A DNA stretch of 6,530 nucleotides. Source: CAYHIN01 sp964356705. Its GTDB lineage: Bacteria > Patescibacteriota > Microgenomatia > CAZETR01 > Amesbacteraceae. Below the pieces are notes generated by a model, which did not search any database, had not been told where the DNA came from, and saw only the letters and a program-made list of their open reading frames with translations. Made by a program: the position numbers and the translations under genes. The DNA is taken from positions 1-6,530 of the forward strand of contig CAYHIN010000041.1 of the NCBI GenBank assembly GCA_964356705.1, read 5' to 3'. The number at the start of each line of letters is the position of its first letter. The first letter of the stretch is position 1. Positions 1 to 5,100 of the stretch are shown here, in pieces.

Positions 1-28
1 ACACAAATAAAGGCTGTGTCTTACTTTT

Positions 29-832
29 ATGAAAAGGTGTGTTTGGGGGGTTGGACTACTTGTGGTTTTTGTGGGTGTGGCGGGAATCTTTTTGGGATTT
101 GCAAACCGCAAATATTTGGGTTGGGAAAGATTTACGGTGATCTCCTCTGGGGGGTCTGTTATATATGTCCAGACTGTGGATGATAGCTCGGGATTGACTC
201 TGAAATTACCAGAAGATTTGCTCATTGAAACTGCAGCCGGAAGAGGTGAATGGAGAGTGGGGGCACTGTCTGTCCTGGGGAAAAAATATGGTAAAAAATG
301 GGTGGCCGATTCGGTCGCACTGGCTTTGGGAATCGGATATACGGCTCACGTCGAAGAATTGGGCTTGGTGGATAGATTTGTATGGTGGCAAAAGACCAGA
401 AATACGGTATTTTCTGAACTGGATTTGGCTGAATCTTCTTATGTGACTGAGATAATCCAGTCGGATGGAATAAAAGTGAAGAAATTGAATGAGTCTTGGA
501 GCAAAAAGGTGTCGGGACTATTTTCTAGCTTTTATTTGGCATCGTCTGATATAGAAGCTGAAGTGATAAATACTACCGACGGAAGTGGTTTGGCTTCTCG
601 AATGGCGGGATCTCTGACTGCTTCGGGAATTCGGGTGATTCGGGTGGGGGAGCAGGAGAAAGTGATTGCCAACAGGTGTGTAGTGTCAGGAGGAGAAGAT
701 GAACTGAAATCAAAAGTGGGGCAATATATCAAGAAATACTTTGATTGCGACGAATCGTCTTCTGGTGAGGATGACAAAAAGATAATAGTTTTGATAGGAG
801 AAAAATATAGACTGTGGGCAGTGGGGGATTAG
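29..832 (+). CDS. Membrane-anchored protein with LytR C-terminal (LytR_C) domain
   Basis: A 267-residue protein. Residues about 5-24 form one hydrophobic segment after a short basic start (MKRC), so it is probably an N-in membrane anchor with the rest outside the cell. Residues about 174-258 match the LytR_C domain pattern: a strand IEAEVINTT, then DGSGLASRMAGSLTASGI (the usual N-G-T-x-x-x-G-L-A-x-x-x-A-x-x-L pattern), a strand VIRVG, and a closing strand IIVLIGEKY. The middle part (45-170) resembles nothing I can name. No LytR-CpsA-Psr catalytic domain is present, so this is a stand-alone LytR_C protein, a type common in Patescibacteria and thought to act at the cell envelope; its exact role is unknown. 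The ATG at 29 gives an intact anchor; no Shine-Dalgarno sequence is visible. It converges on the next gene and the two stop codons share 4 nt. Residues 201-206 (IRVIRV) come from a 9-nt tandem duplication. Confidence 0.8.
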   Translation: MKRCVWGVGLLVVFVGVAGIFLGFANRKYLGWERFTVISSGGSVIYVQTVDDSSGLTLKLPEDLLIETAAGRGEWRVGALSVLGKKYGKKWVADSVALALGIGYTAHVEELGLVDRFVWWQKTRNTVFSELDLAESSYVTEIIQSDGIKVKKLNESWSKKVSGLFSSFYLASSDIEAEVINTTDGSGLASRMAGSLTASGIRVIRVGEQEKVIANRCVVSGGEDELKSKVGQYIKKYFDCDESSSGEDDKKIIVLIGEKYRLWAVGD

Positions 833-1587
833 TCGTCATCAGGAAGTGGTTCGGGAGCATTGCCTTCGAGTTCTGACTCGGGATTGGCAATAAAGGTATC
901 GTCTGAGTCCTCGTGGGCGGCGGTTATGGGCAGGTCGCGATGAACGAGCTCCGGAGGAGTGAAGGCGGCATAGGTGAGCTTTTCGGTAGATGGGAATGAG
1001 GGCATGTTTCTAAACTTGGCGACGCGATTGATCTCTTTTATAAATACTTTGATGCTTGTGGCATCTATACTTCTGATCCAGGCGTTATAGACATTGCCGC
1101 CTTTGATGAAAGGTCTGAGTCTGCTGGCCAAATCGTCTGGCAGGCGTCCTAGATAATCATTTGATGCAGACACAATAGTGACTGCGTGCTCACGGGCGAC
1201 TATGCTGACACTGTCACCGGGGTGCAGACGAGAGATGACCCGCGGATCACCAGGGCGAACAAGAGATAGAGTCTTGGTAACCCCGGGCTCTTCTAGGAAC
1301 ACGGCAGCTGAAACCTGGGTCGTCTTGTGACTGCCGCGGTCGATTCTGGAAGTCTTGAGAAGCTCTAGACATTTGGGAGCAATAGTATTGAACTTGTCTA
1401 TTCGAAGAACTTTTTTGTAGACCTCTTCGGCTTTGGTTTTTTGACCGGTCTCAAAATATGCCCTGCCTAGACGGTTCAGGGCCTCTGTGTCTTTCGGGTT
1501 TTGTTTGAGAAGAACTAAATTGAGGCTAATGGCTTCTTTCCAGTTGCCAGAGAGAGCTGCTTGGATTGCTTTTTGGGTCGTTTCCAT
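829..1587 (-). CDS. TPR protein with HIRAN-like C-terminal half
   Basis: A 252-residue soluble protein with no signal peptide or membrane segment. Residues about 1-68 form two tetratricopeptide repeats: AIQAALSGNWKEAISL, then ALNRLGRAYFETGQKTKAEE with the canonical small residues and the NP-x-D-x-E-A-L linker between them. After a basic linker (80-92), residues about 95-185 look like a compact beta-rich domain: HPGDSVSIV, an AVTIV strand, then YLGRLPDDLASRLRPFIKGG, followed by a strand of the A-W-I-R type. That LGxLP-x-x-x-A-x-x-L-x-x-x-x-x-G order resembles HIRAN domains, which bind DNA ends in helicases, but the match is by eye only. The C-terminus is acidic and probably disordered (from about 225). 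It is likely a protein-interaction adaptor; partner unknown. It is transcribed divergently from yebC across a 76-nt spacer and its stop (829-831) lies inside the end of the opposite gene. Confidence 0.8.
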   Translation of the reverse strand: METTQKAIQAALSGNWKEAISLNLVLLKQNPKDTEALNRLGRAYFETGQKTKAEEVYKKVLRIDKFNTIAPKCLELLKTSRIDRGSHKTTQVSAAVFLEEPGVTKTLSLVRPGDPRVISRLHPGDSVSIVAREHAVTIVSASNDYLGRLPDDLASRLRPFIKGGNVYNAWIRSIDATSIKVFIKEINRVAKFRNMPSFPSTEKLTYAAFTPPELVHRDLPITAAHEDSDDTFIANPESELEGNAPEPLPDDD

Positions 1588-1593
1588 ACAATT

Positions 1594-1627
1594 TTGATAC
1601 TTTAATGGGAAGAAAAGGGGTTTGCAA
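1594..1627 (-). promoter_or_regulatory. Candidate promoter of the TPR gene
   Basis: Reading the minus strand, TTGCAA (1627-1622) is followed 17 nt later by TAAAGT (1604-1599), a 4/6 match to the -10 consensus; an alternative -10 is TATCAA (1599-1594). The start codon at 1587 lies 11 or 6 nt after these boxes, so the predicted transcript would have almost no leader. No Shine-Dalgarno sequence is present. The call rests only on motif match and spacing. Confidence 0.35.
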
Positions 1628-1649
1628 TGGGGAGTATTTTATTTTGTAG

Positions 1650-1655
1650 TAAAAT
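1650..1655 (+). promoter_or_regulatory. -10 box of yebC, leaderless-type spacing
   Basis: TAAAAT matches the -10 consensus at 5 of 6 positions and is separated from the ATG at 1664 by 8 nt. Transcription starting about 7 nt downstream would begin at or next to the start codon. There is no convincing -35 box at 16-18 nt and no Shine-Dalgarno sequence. Confidence 0.45.
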
Positions 1656-1663
1656 ATGGCGGT

Positions 1664-2398
1664 ATGTCTGGACACTCAAAATGGGCAACAATTCATAGGC
1701 AAAAAGAAGTGAAAGATGCCAAAAGGGGGGCGGCTTTTACTAAATTGGCGATGGCGATCACTGTGGCTGTCCGAGCCGGAGGGGGAGTTGGGGATGCGGA
1801 CAAAAACTTTAGACTGAGACTGGCTATGGATAAGGCGCGGGCTGCTAATATGCCCAAAGAAAATATCCAGAGAGCAATCGATAAAGGAACTGGGGCGGGA
1901 GGAGGAGTGATACTAACTGAGGCAATGTATGAAGGGTTTTTGCCAGGAGGAGCGGCTATCATGGTGGAAACTCTGTCTGACAATAAACTACGAACGGCGC
2001 AAGAAGTGAGACTAGCTCTGGAAAAAGGCGGAGGGACTTTTGCGAGTACGGGATCTGTTGGATACATGTTCTCTCATGTGGGAGAACTGAGAGTCAAATC
2101 ACAAGTCTCAAATCTCAAATCTCAAGAGGAACAAGAGTTAGATTTTATTGATGCGGGGGCAGCGGATATTATAAAAGATGATAGCGGATGGGATGTGTAT
2201 TGTGATAAAGATCAAACATTTGAAATCAAAGAGAAACTAGATGAGTCGGGATATATAGTAGAAAGCGCCGAGCTAATATATAAGCCCACGACCTACAATG
2301 AAGTTTCTGATGAGACGACTTTGGAAAAAATCGGTAAGATAGTAGAAGCAATTGAGGATCTGGACGATGTAGCACACGTCTGGACGAACCTCGCTTAA
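1664..2398 (+). CDS. yebC: YebC/PmpR (TACO1) family protein
   Basis: A 244-residue protein, close to the usual 240-250. The family signature is at the N-terminus: MSGHSKWATIHRQKEVKDAK, then RGAAFTKL, which settles the start at the ATG at 1664; the frame stays open upstream to a TTG at 1622, but those 14 residues are not family-like. Further hallmarks are NMPKENIQRAIDKGTG (62-77), the YEGFLPGGAAIMVE strand (89-102), LSDNKLRTAQEVR (104-116), the GSVGYMF motif (130-136) and a C-terminal YNEV segment (211-214). Members were first described as DNA-binding regulators (PmpR); the mitochondrial member TACO1 and later bacterial work point to a role on the ribosome in translating difficult, proline-rich stretches. 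The odd part is residues 144-154, where a TCTCAAA heptamer tract has replaced the usual short acidic linker. A membrane-protein gene follows after 2 nt, suggesting an operon. Confidence 0.95.
   Translation: MSGHSKWATIHRQKEVKDAKRGAAFTKLAMAITVAVRAGGGVGDADKNFRLRLAMDKARAANMPKENIQRAIDKGTGAGGGVILTEAMYEGFLPGGAAIMVETLSDNKLRTAQEVRLALEKGGGTFASTGSVGYMFSHVGELRVKSQVSNLKSQEEQELDFIDAGAADIIKDDSGWDVYCDKDQTFEIKEKLDESGYIVESAELIYKPTTYNEVSDETTLEKIGKIVEAIEDLDDVAHVWTNLA
2092..2126 (+). repeat. Tandem TCTCAAA heptamer tract inside yebC
   Basis: Four consecutive heptamers of the form TCWCAAR (2099-2126; the two central copies are exactly TCTCAAA) are preceded by a decayed fifth unit AGTCAAA (2092-2098). The reading frame runs through them, giving the Ser/Lys/Gln-rich segment KSQVSNLKSQ. 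The tract lies at the junction between domains, where family members normally carry a short variable linker. Confidence 0.8.
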
Positions 2399-2400
2399 GT

Positions 2401-3171
2401 ATGCGTAAACGCCAAAAATTGGTCCTAACTGCGATCCTCCTGATGCTCGGGATGTGGGGAATCTGGTCGGTCGGGTTGGACTGGAAGTATCCTCTGATCG
2501 GACTTCTGACCGTGGTTTCTTATCTTATGTCTGCCTGGGCACTCAAGGAGGGTCTTACCGGGGTGGAATGGGTCATGGTGCCTCTGCCTCCGACTCTGTT
2601 TACGGCGTCGGTGGCGCTGTTTTATATCCTGCTTCCGCAGTCGATCTGGGTGAGGCTTTTGATCGGGGTACTATATGGCGTAGGCCAATATGTGTTGCTA
2701 CTTACGGCCAATATATTTTCAGTGGCGGCTATTCGAACAATTGCTCTTTTCAGAGCGGCACTGGCGGTTGGGTTTGTGATGACAATTCTTACGGGGTTTT
2801 TTTTGTATGACACAATACTATCCTTTAGACTGCCTTTTTGGGCGTTGATGCTTTGGGTAGCTTTTGTCTCGATTGGACTACTCATGCCGGGATTGTGGTC
2901 AGTAAATCTGGAAAAAAAGATTAGTAAAACGATAATAGGTTATTCAATATGGCTGTCTGCCGTCATGGGTATTATTGCCGGAGCGATATCAATCTGGCCG
3001 ATCTCAATTGCGGTCGCGTCACTATTCTTGTGCACAATGCTATACATCATGCTAGGGATTTCTCAACATCATTTTTCGCAAAGACTTTTTTCGAAAACGG
3101 TTTGGGAATATGTAACTGTGGGAGCAGTAGTCCTCGTTACCATGTTGCTTGCATCCGGGAGGGGAGTATAA
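2401..3171 (+). CDS. Polytopic integral membrane protein of unknown function
   Basis: A 256-residue, strongly hydrophobic protein with 8 or 9 predicted membrane segments, roughly at 7-24, 30-47, 61-80, 83-103, 114-137, 145-167, 178-199, 201-221 and 234-251. The N-terminus is basic (MRKRQK), so it should face the cytoplasm. The longest loops are short and basic (for example EKKISK at 171-176 and HHFSQRLFSK at 223-232). I see no transporter, transferase or protease motif and do not recognise the family. The ATG at 2401 begins 2 nt after the yebC stop, so the two genes are probably cotranscribed and translation may be coupled; there is no Shine-Dalgarno sequence. A conserved link between YebC and this protein would be worth testing, but nothing in the sequence states the function. 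Confidence 0.85.
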   Translation: MRKRQKLVLTAILLMLGMWGIWSVGLDWKYPLIGLLTVVSYLMSAWALKEGLTGVEWVMVPLPPTLFTASVALFYILLPQSIWVRLLIGVLYGVGQYVLLLTANIFSVAAIRTIALFRAALAVGFVMTILTGFFLYDTILSFRLPFWALMLWVAFVSIGLLMPGLWSVNLEKKISKTIIGYSIWLSAVMGIIAGAISIWPISIAVASLFLCTMLYIMLGISQHHFSQRLFSKTVWEYVTVGAVVLVTMLLASGRGV

Positions 3172-3172
3172 T
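3167..3172 (+). promoter_or_regulatory. Perfect TATAAT -10 box before the 64-residue ORF
   Basis: TATAAT overlaps the stop codon of the membrane-protein gene and lies 9 nt before the ATG at 3182, again the spacing expected for a leaderless transcript. No clear -35 box precedes it. Confidence 0.45.
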
Positions 3173-3181
3173 TTTTTGAGT

Positions 3182-3376
3182 ATGGGAGCCGAAGCAAAAC
3201 CTCAGACAACAGTTAAGCCTCCCACATTACCTCCAGAGCAGGGAAATAAGACCGCAGCAGGGAGACCACCAGCCCATTCAGGCGATACTTCACGACGGAG
3301 GACTGAGGAAGCTGAAAGACAACAGAGAAATGGTGCAGGCACGCAGTTGAGTTTTGGGAGCGAGAGCGGGAATTAA
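3182..3376 (+). CDS. Small disordered, proline- and charge-rich protein
   Basis: A 64-residue hydrophilic ORF with no membrane segment and no family I recognise. The N-terminal third is proline-rich with three PP pairs (KPPTLPPEQ, RPPAHS), the middle is a highly charged helix-like stretch (RRRTEEAERQQR), and the C-terminus is Gly/Ser-rich. The composition suggests an intrinsically disordered protein, or a non-conserved ORF. In favour of a real gene are the perfect -10 box 9 nt upstream, the ATG start and the TAA stop; the frame is open back to a TTG at 3149, but the ATG fits the promoter better. A YebC family gene lies nearby and such proteins help translate proline runs, but any link is speculation. 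Confidence 0.45.
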   Translation: MGAEAKPQTTVKPPTLPPEQGNKTAAGRPPAHSGDTSRRRTEEAERQQRNGAGTQLSFGSESGN

Positions 3377-3406
3377 GACAAGATTAGTGATAAGATATTT
3401 TCACAC

Positions 3407-3444
3407 GGGGAGGGGAGGGGTTTTCACGAGACTATAGGGTAGGG
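3407..3444 (+). other. Potential G-quadruplex
   Basis: Three G4 tracts separated by single A residues (3407-3410, 3412-3415, 3417-3420) are followed 16 nt later by two GGG tracts (3437-3439, 3442-3444). The first three tracts plus one later tract can form an intramolecular quadruplex with loops of 1, 1 and 16 nt. The cluster is bracketed by a direct repeat TTTTCAC (3398-3404 and 3421-3427). Confidence 0.5.
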
Positions 3445-3496
3445 TGATATAGTTTGATATGTTTATGGCGAACTATGGGACTAATTGCTAACTACC

Positions 3497-3505
3497 TGTG
3501 GATAA
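3497..3505 (-). other. Perfect DnaA box
   Basis: The plus strand reads TGTGGATAA, the exact complement of the consensus DnaA box TTATCCACA. A 7/9 match, TGTGGACTA, lies 68 nt downstream in the same orientation. Two sites without a box cluster or an AT-rich unwinding element do not make an origin; DnaA-dependent control of the nearby genes is possible. Confidence 0.45.
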
Positions 3506-3528
3506 CCCTATACAGAGAAGCACACGCT

Positions 3529-3560
3529 CAATAGGTCGTATATGACATATAAGACGAATA
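3529..3560 (+). repeat. 32-nt direct repeat, copy 1
   Basis: Matches 3714-3745 at 27 of 32 positions; four of the five differences are transitions. Its core TATATGACATATA (3539-3551) is a perfect 13-nt palindrome around a central A. It contains an ATG at 3542 that opens a dead 10-codon frame (MTYKTNMFVD, stop TAG 3572-3574), resembling the recombinase start MTDRTNTDLK. Confidence 0.7.
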
Positions 3561-3623
3561 TGTTTGTGGACTAGGAGTGAGAGGACGGGAGAGACCTCTC
3601 CTCTTGTGGGACTGGACCCTCTA

Positions 3624-3651
3624 TTTACTCATTCTAATAACCGAGTATAAT
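3624..3651 (+). promoter_or_regulatory. Candidate promoter TTTACT-N16-TATAAT
   Basis: TTTACT (3624-3629, 4/6 to the -35 consensus) and a perfect TATAAT (3646-3651) are 16 nt apart, which makes this one of the best promoter matches in the window. Transcription should start near 3658, directly at the ATG (3659) of an 11-codon mini-ORF and about 70 nt before the recombinase ATG. Confidence 0.5.
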
Positions 3652-3658
3652 GTGTCTA

Positions 3659-3694
3659 ATGCTCAGTTATCTATCTCCGGAGGAGTGTCACTAG
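3659..3694 (+). CDS. Possible 11-codon leader ORF before the recombinase
   Basis: ATG at 3659 opens MLSYLSPEECH and stops with TAG at 3692-3694. The ATG is 7 nt after a perfect -10 box, so it would be leaderless. The last G of the TAG is the first base of a GTG (3694-3696) that is in frame with the recombinase, and GGAGGAG (3679-3685) lies 8 nt before that GTG. This is the layout of translational coupling from a leader peptide. It may also be chance in a short AT-rich leader. Confidence 0.25.
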   Translation: MLSYLSPEECH

Positions 3695-3711
3695 TGTTAC
3701 CGGATGTGCAG

Positions 3712-3717
3712 TACAAT
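3712..3717 (+). promoter_or_regulatory. -10 box TACAAT before the recombinase ATG
   Basis: TACAAT matches the -10 consensus at 5 of 6 positions and is 9 nt before the ATG at 3727, the same spacing as at 3167 and close to that at 1650. No good -35 box is visible at the normal distance. Confidence 0.35.
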
Positions 3718-3745
3718 AAGTCATATATGACAGATAGGACAAATA
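3714..3745 (+). repeat. 32-nt direct repeat, copy 2, covering the recombinase start codon
   Basis: The partner of 3529-3560, 185 nt downstream. It covers the last bases of the TACAAT box, the ATG at 3727 and the first codons of the recombinase. The palindromic core is imperfect here (TATATGACAGATA). Confidence 0.7.
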
Positions 3746-4689
3746 CTGATCTGAAACCGTTATTACCCTACTTTGATGAGTTTCTCCTATATATCAAAAC
3801 CCAAAATTATTCCGAAGAAACTATTTATAATTACGAGCGTGATTTGAAGCAATTTTTAGACTTTCTGGAAATGGAAAAAACCCTATTTGAAGCCCTGAAC
3901 AAACAGTCGATGAATCAGTACAAGGCGTACTTGGTAAGCCGTGATCGTAAACAGCCGTCTACGGGGCTTACAGCGGTTCATAAATTGGCGCCGCAAAGTA
4001 TCAACAGAGCCCTGTCGTCGTTGCGGTCGTACTTCAAGTATCTGATAGAAATAGACCAGGAAGTACCAGTGCCACCAGATGCTATCAAGATGGTCAAGAC
4101 TGAAAAAAAACATAAACAAGTAGCAGAGCTAAAAGAATTGATTTCACTGATTGAGAGTCCGTCTAAACTAGAAAAAGATGAATATATAGCAACGCGTAAT
4201 CGAGCCATGCTGGAAGTGCTCATGGCGTCGGGAATGCGTATATCGGAACTCGTGAGTCTGAACAAAGCTCAACTGGACGGTTCAGGCCGACTTTTCATAC
4301 GGGGAAAGGGTAAAAAAGAACGATTTGTGTATCTGACACCCAGAGCTATTTCCTGGGTAGAGCGATATCTGAGTATGAGAGAAGACACGGCACCGGCTCT
4401 GTTTGTGCCTCTACGAGGCGCAAATGCTGGTAAGTCAATACGGCGAATATCCACAAATTACCTGCAGTCAAAAATAAAGATCTACCGTGAAAAGTTACGC
4501 ATAAACGTGCCTACTTCGGCTCACAGTCTAAGACACGGCTTTGCTACCTATCTGGCTGAATCGGGAGCAAATCCTGCGGCCATCCAGGTATTATTGGGGC
4601 ACGAATCTTTGGATACTACGACTCGGTATGTGCATGCCTCTGATAAATTTGCCGAAGAAACTCACAAAAAATTCCACCCGGTAAAATAG
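3727..4689 (+). CDS. Xer-type tyrosine recombinase
   Basis: A 320-residue site-specific recombinase, close to the usual 295-320 of XerC/XerD. Residues about 11-105 are the SAM-like core-binding domain (YFDEFLLYIKTQNYSEETI, then the YERDLKQFLDFL helix). The catalytic domain (about 135-315) has every active-site residue: R171 in ASGMRISEL, K194 in RGKGKKERF, H266 and R269 in HSLRH, H292 in LLGHESL, and nucleophile Y301 in TTTRYVH. The spacings R269-H292 (23) and H292-Y301 (9) equal those of E. coli XerD. The likely role is chromosome dimer resolution at dif as the single Xer of the cell; an element integrase is less likely because no other mobile genes are seen. The start is uncertain: ATG 3727 gives a normal N-terminus, whereas GTG 3694 adds 11 residues but has GGAGGAG 8 nt upstream. 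The frame is open to GTG 3577. It ends 14 nt before the opposing regulator gene. Confidence 0.93.
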   Translation: MTDRTNTDLKPLLPYFDEFLLYIKTQNYSEETIYNYERDLKQFLDFLEMEKTLFEALNKQSMNQYKAYLVSRDRKQPSTGLTAVHKLAPQSINRALSSLRSYFKYLIEIDQEVPVPPDAIKMVKTEKKHKQVAELKELISLIESPSKLEKDEYIATRNRAMLEVLMASGMRISELVSLNKAQLDGSGRLFIRGKGKKERFVYLTPRAISWVERYLSMREDTAPALFVPLRGANAGKSIRRISTNYLQSKIKIYREKLRINVPTSAHSLRHGFATYLAESGANPAAIQVLLGHESLDTTTRYVHASDKFAEETHKKFHPVK

Positions 4690-4703
4690 TTGTTACTCCC
4701 CCA

Positions 4704-4856
4704 CTAAATTCTAATATGTTTAAGTTTGTCTTTTAGTAATTTTCTAATCAATTGTGACGAGGAAATCTCATTTTTTTCGCAGAATTTGTCGAGTTTTTGT
4801 TTTAGTTTCTTATCTAATCGTAGTGTAGTAACTTTGCTCTTTCTTTGCGTTGTCAT
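4704..4856 (-). CDS. Small ribbon-helix-helix DNA-binding protein
   Basis: A 50-residue basic protein with the complete ribbon-helix-helix plan of the CopG/Arc family: a strand KVTTLRLD (8-15) that would pair with its partner in the dimer and read the DNA major groove, helix A KKLKQKLDKFCEKNE (16-30), the turn ISSSQ (31-35) and helix B LIRKLLKDKL (36-45). The ATG at 4856 is chosen because an upstream in-frame ATG (4874) lies inside the operator palindrome and would add only MYYNVD. Such proteins act as transcription repressors, and many are antitoxins. No toxin-like ORF is next to it in the visible sequence, though the assembly gap 145 nt upstream could hide one. A perfect palindrome fits between its -35 and -10 boxes, so autorepression is strongly implied. 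Confidence 0.85.
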   Translation of the reverse strand: MTTQRKSKVTTLRLDKKLKQKLDKFCEKNEISSSQLIRKLLKDKLKHIRI

Positions 4857-4860
4857 ATCT

Positions 4861-4892
4861 ACATTGTAATACATCGTATTACAATGTGTAAA
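4861..4892 (-). promoter_or_regulatory. Promoter and palindromic operator of the ribbon-helix-helix gene
   Basis: On the minus strand TTTACA (4892-4887) and TACAAT (4868-4863) are 18 nt apart, and the start codon is 6 nt after the -10 box. A perfect inverted repeat with 12-bp arms (4861-4872 and 4876-4887; half-site ACATTGTAATAC) and a 3-nt centre spans the spacer and the whole -10 box and touches the -35 box. A protein bound here would block RNA polymerase. Confidence 0.75.
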
Positions 4893-4945
4893 TATATAGA
4901 TATTTGTGGTTTTTTGATCGTGAAAAGATATATTTATGGCTTCAG

Positions 4946-5000
4946 ATAGGCACAAAAAAACTTGCACTACTTTGTAATACTTTTCTATAGTTTGTGCAGT
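4946..5000 (+). repeat. 55-bp sequence duplicated at the left edge of the gap
   Basis: Identical over all 55 bases to 5101-5155 and ends exactly where the N run begins. The exact length and position at contig ends suggest unmerged overlapping contig ends rather than a biological repeat. It contains TTGTAATAC (4972-4980), the half-site of the regulator operator. The 89 nt between the operator and the gap otherwise hold no gene I can support. Confidence 0.9.
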
Positions 5001-5100
5001 NNNNNNNNNNNNNNNNNNNNNNNNNNNNNNNNNNNNNNNNNNNNNNNNNNNNNNNNNNNNNNNNNNNNNNNNNNNNNNNNNNNNNNNNNNNNNNNNNNNN
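5001..5100. other. Assembly gap (100 N)
   Basis: Exactly 100 unknown bases, the conventional length for a gap of unknown size. Any reading frame through it is meaningless. The flanks are the same 55-bp sequence, so the true distance may be zero. Confidence 0.98.

Larger units (their letters stand above)
3377..3658. other. Non-coding stretch before the recombinase
   Basis: Nothing convincing is encoded here on either strand and I find no tRNA (no T-loop TTCRA core). It holds a G-tract cluster, a perfect DnaA box (3497-3505) and a weaker one, TGTGGACTA (3565-3573), a short inverted repeat CTATA/TATAG (3432-3436, 3448-3452), one copy of the 32-nt repeat, an imperfect hairpin GAGAGG/CCTCTC (3579-3584, 3595-3600) and a promoter at its right end. 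The recombinase frame is open from a GTG at 3577, but that extension does not look like protein. It may be a control region or contain an unrecognised small RNA. Confidence 0.6.

Noticed and set aside
629..646. Tandem 9-nt duplication ATTCGGGTG in the LytR_C gene
   Set aside because: It is in frame, only two copies, encodes IRVIRV in a strand where alternating hydrophobic residues are expected, and so can arise by chance or selection.
1693..2067. A 124-codon open frame opposite yebC
   Set aside because: It is antisense to an unmistakable, conserved YebC gene and shows no family features; it reflects codon bias of the real gene.
3577..3726. N-terminal extension of the recombinase to the GTG at 3577
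   Set aside because: The 50 extra residues do not resemble any Xer N-terminus and overlap promoter-like sequence; the conserved domain starts a few residues after the ATG at 3727.
3377..3726. Replication origin
   Set aside because: Only one perfect and one weak DnaA box, no box cluster, no AT-rich unwinding repeats and no dnaA or dnaN nearby.
3529..3745. Attachment sites of an integrated element
   Set aside because: The repeats enclose only 185 nt without cargo, and one copy lies inside the recombinase gene, so there is no element to excise. Binding sites or a relic duplication fit better.
4690..4703. Bidirectional terminator between the recombinase and the ribbon-helix-helix gene
   Set aside because: The 14-nt gap has no hairpin and no T-run after a stem.
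4704..5000. Toxin-antitoxin pair
   Set aside because: The ribbon-helix-helix protein could be an antitoxin, but no adjacent toxin ORF exists in the visible sequence, and the adjacent gene downstream is the convergent recombinase.
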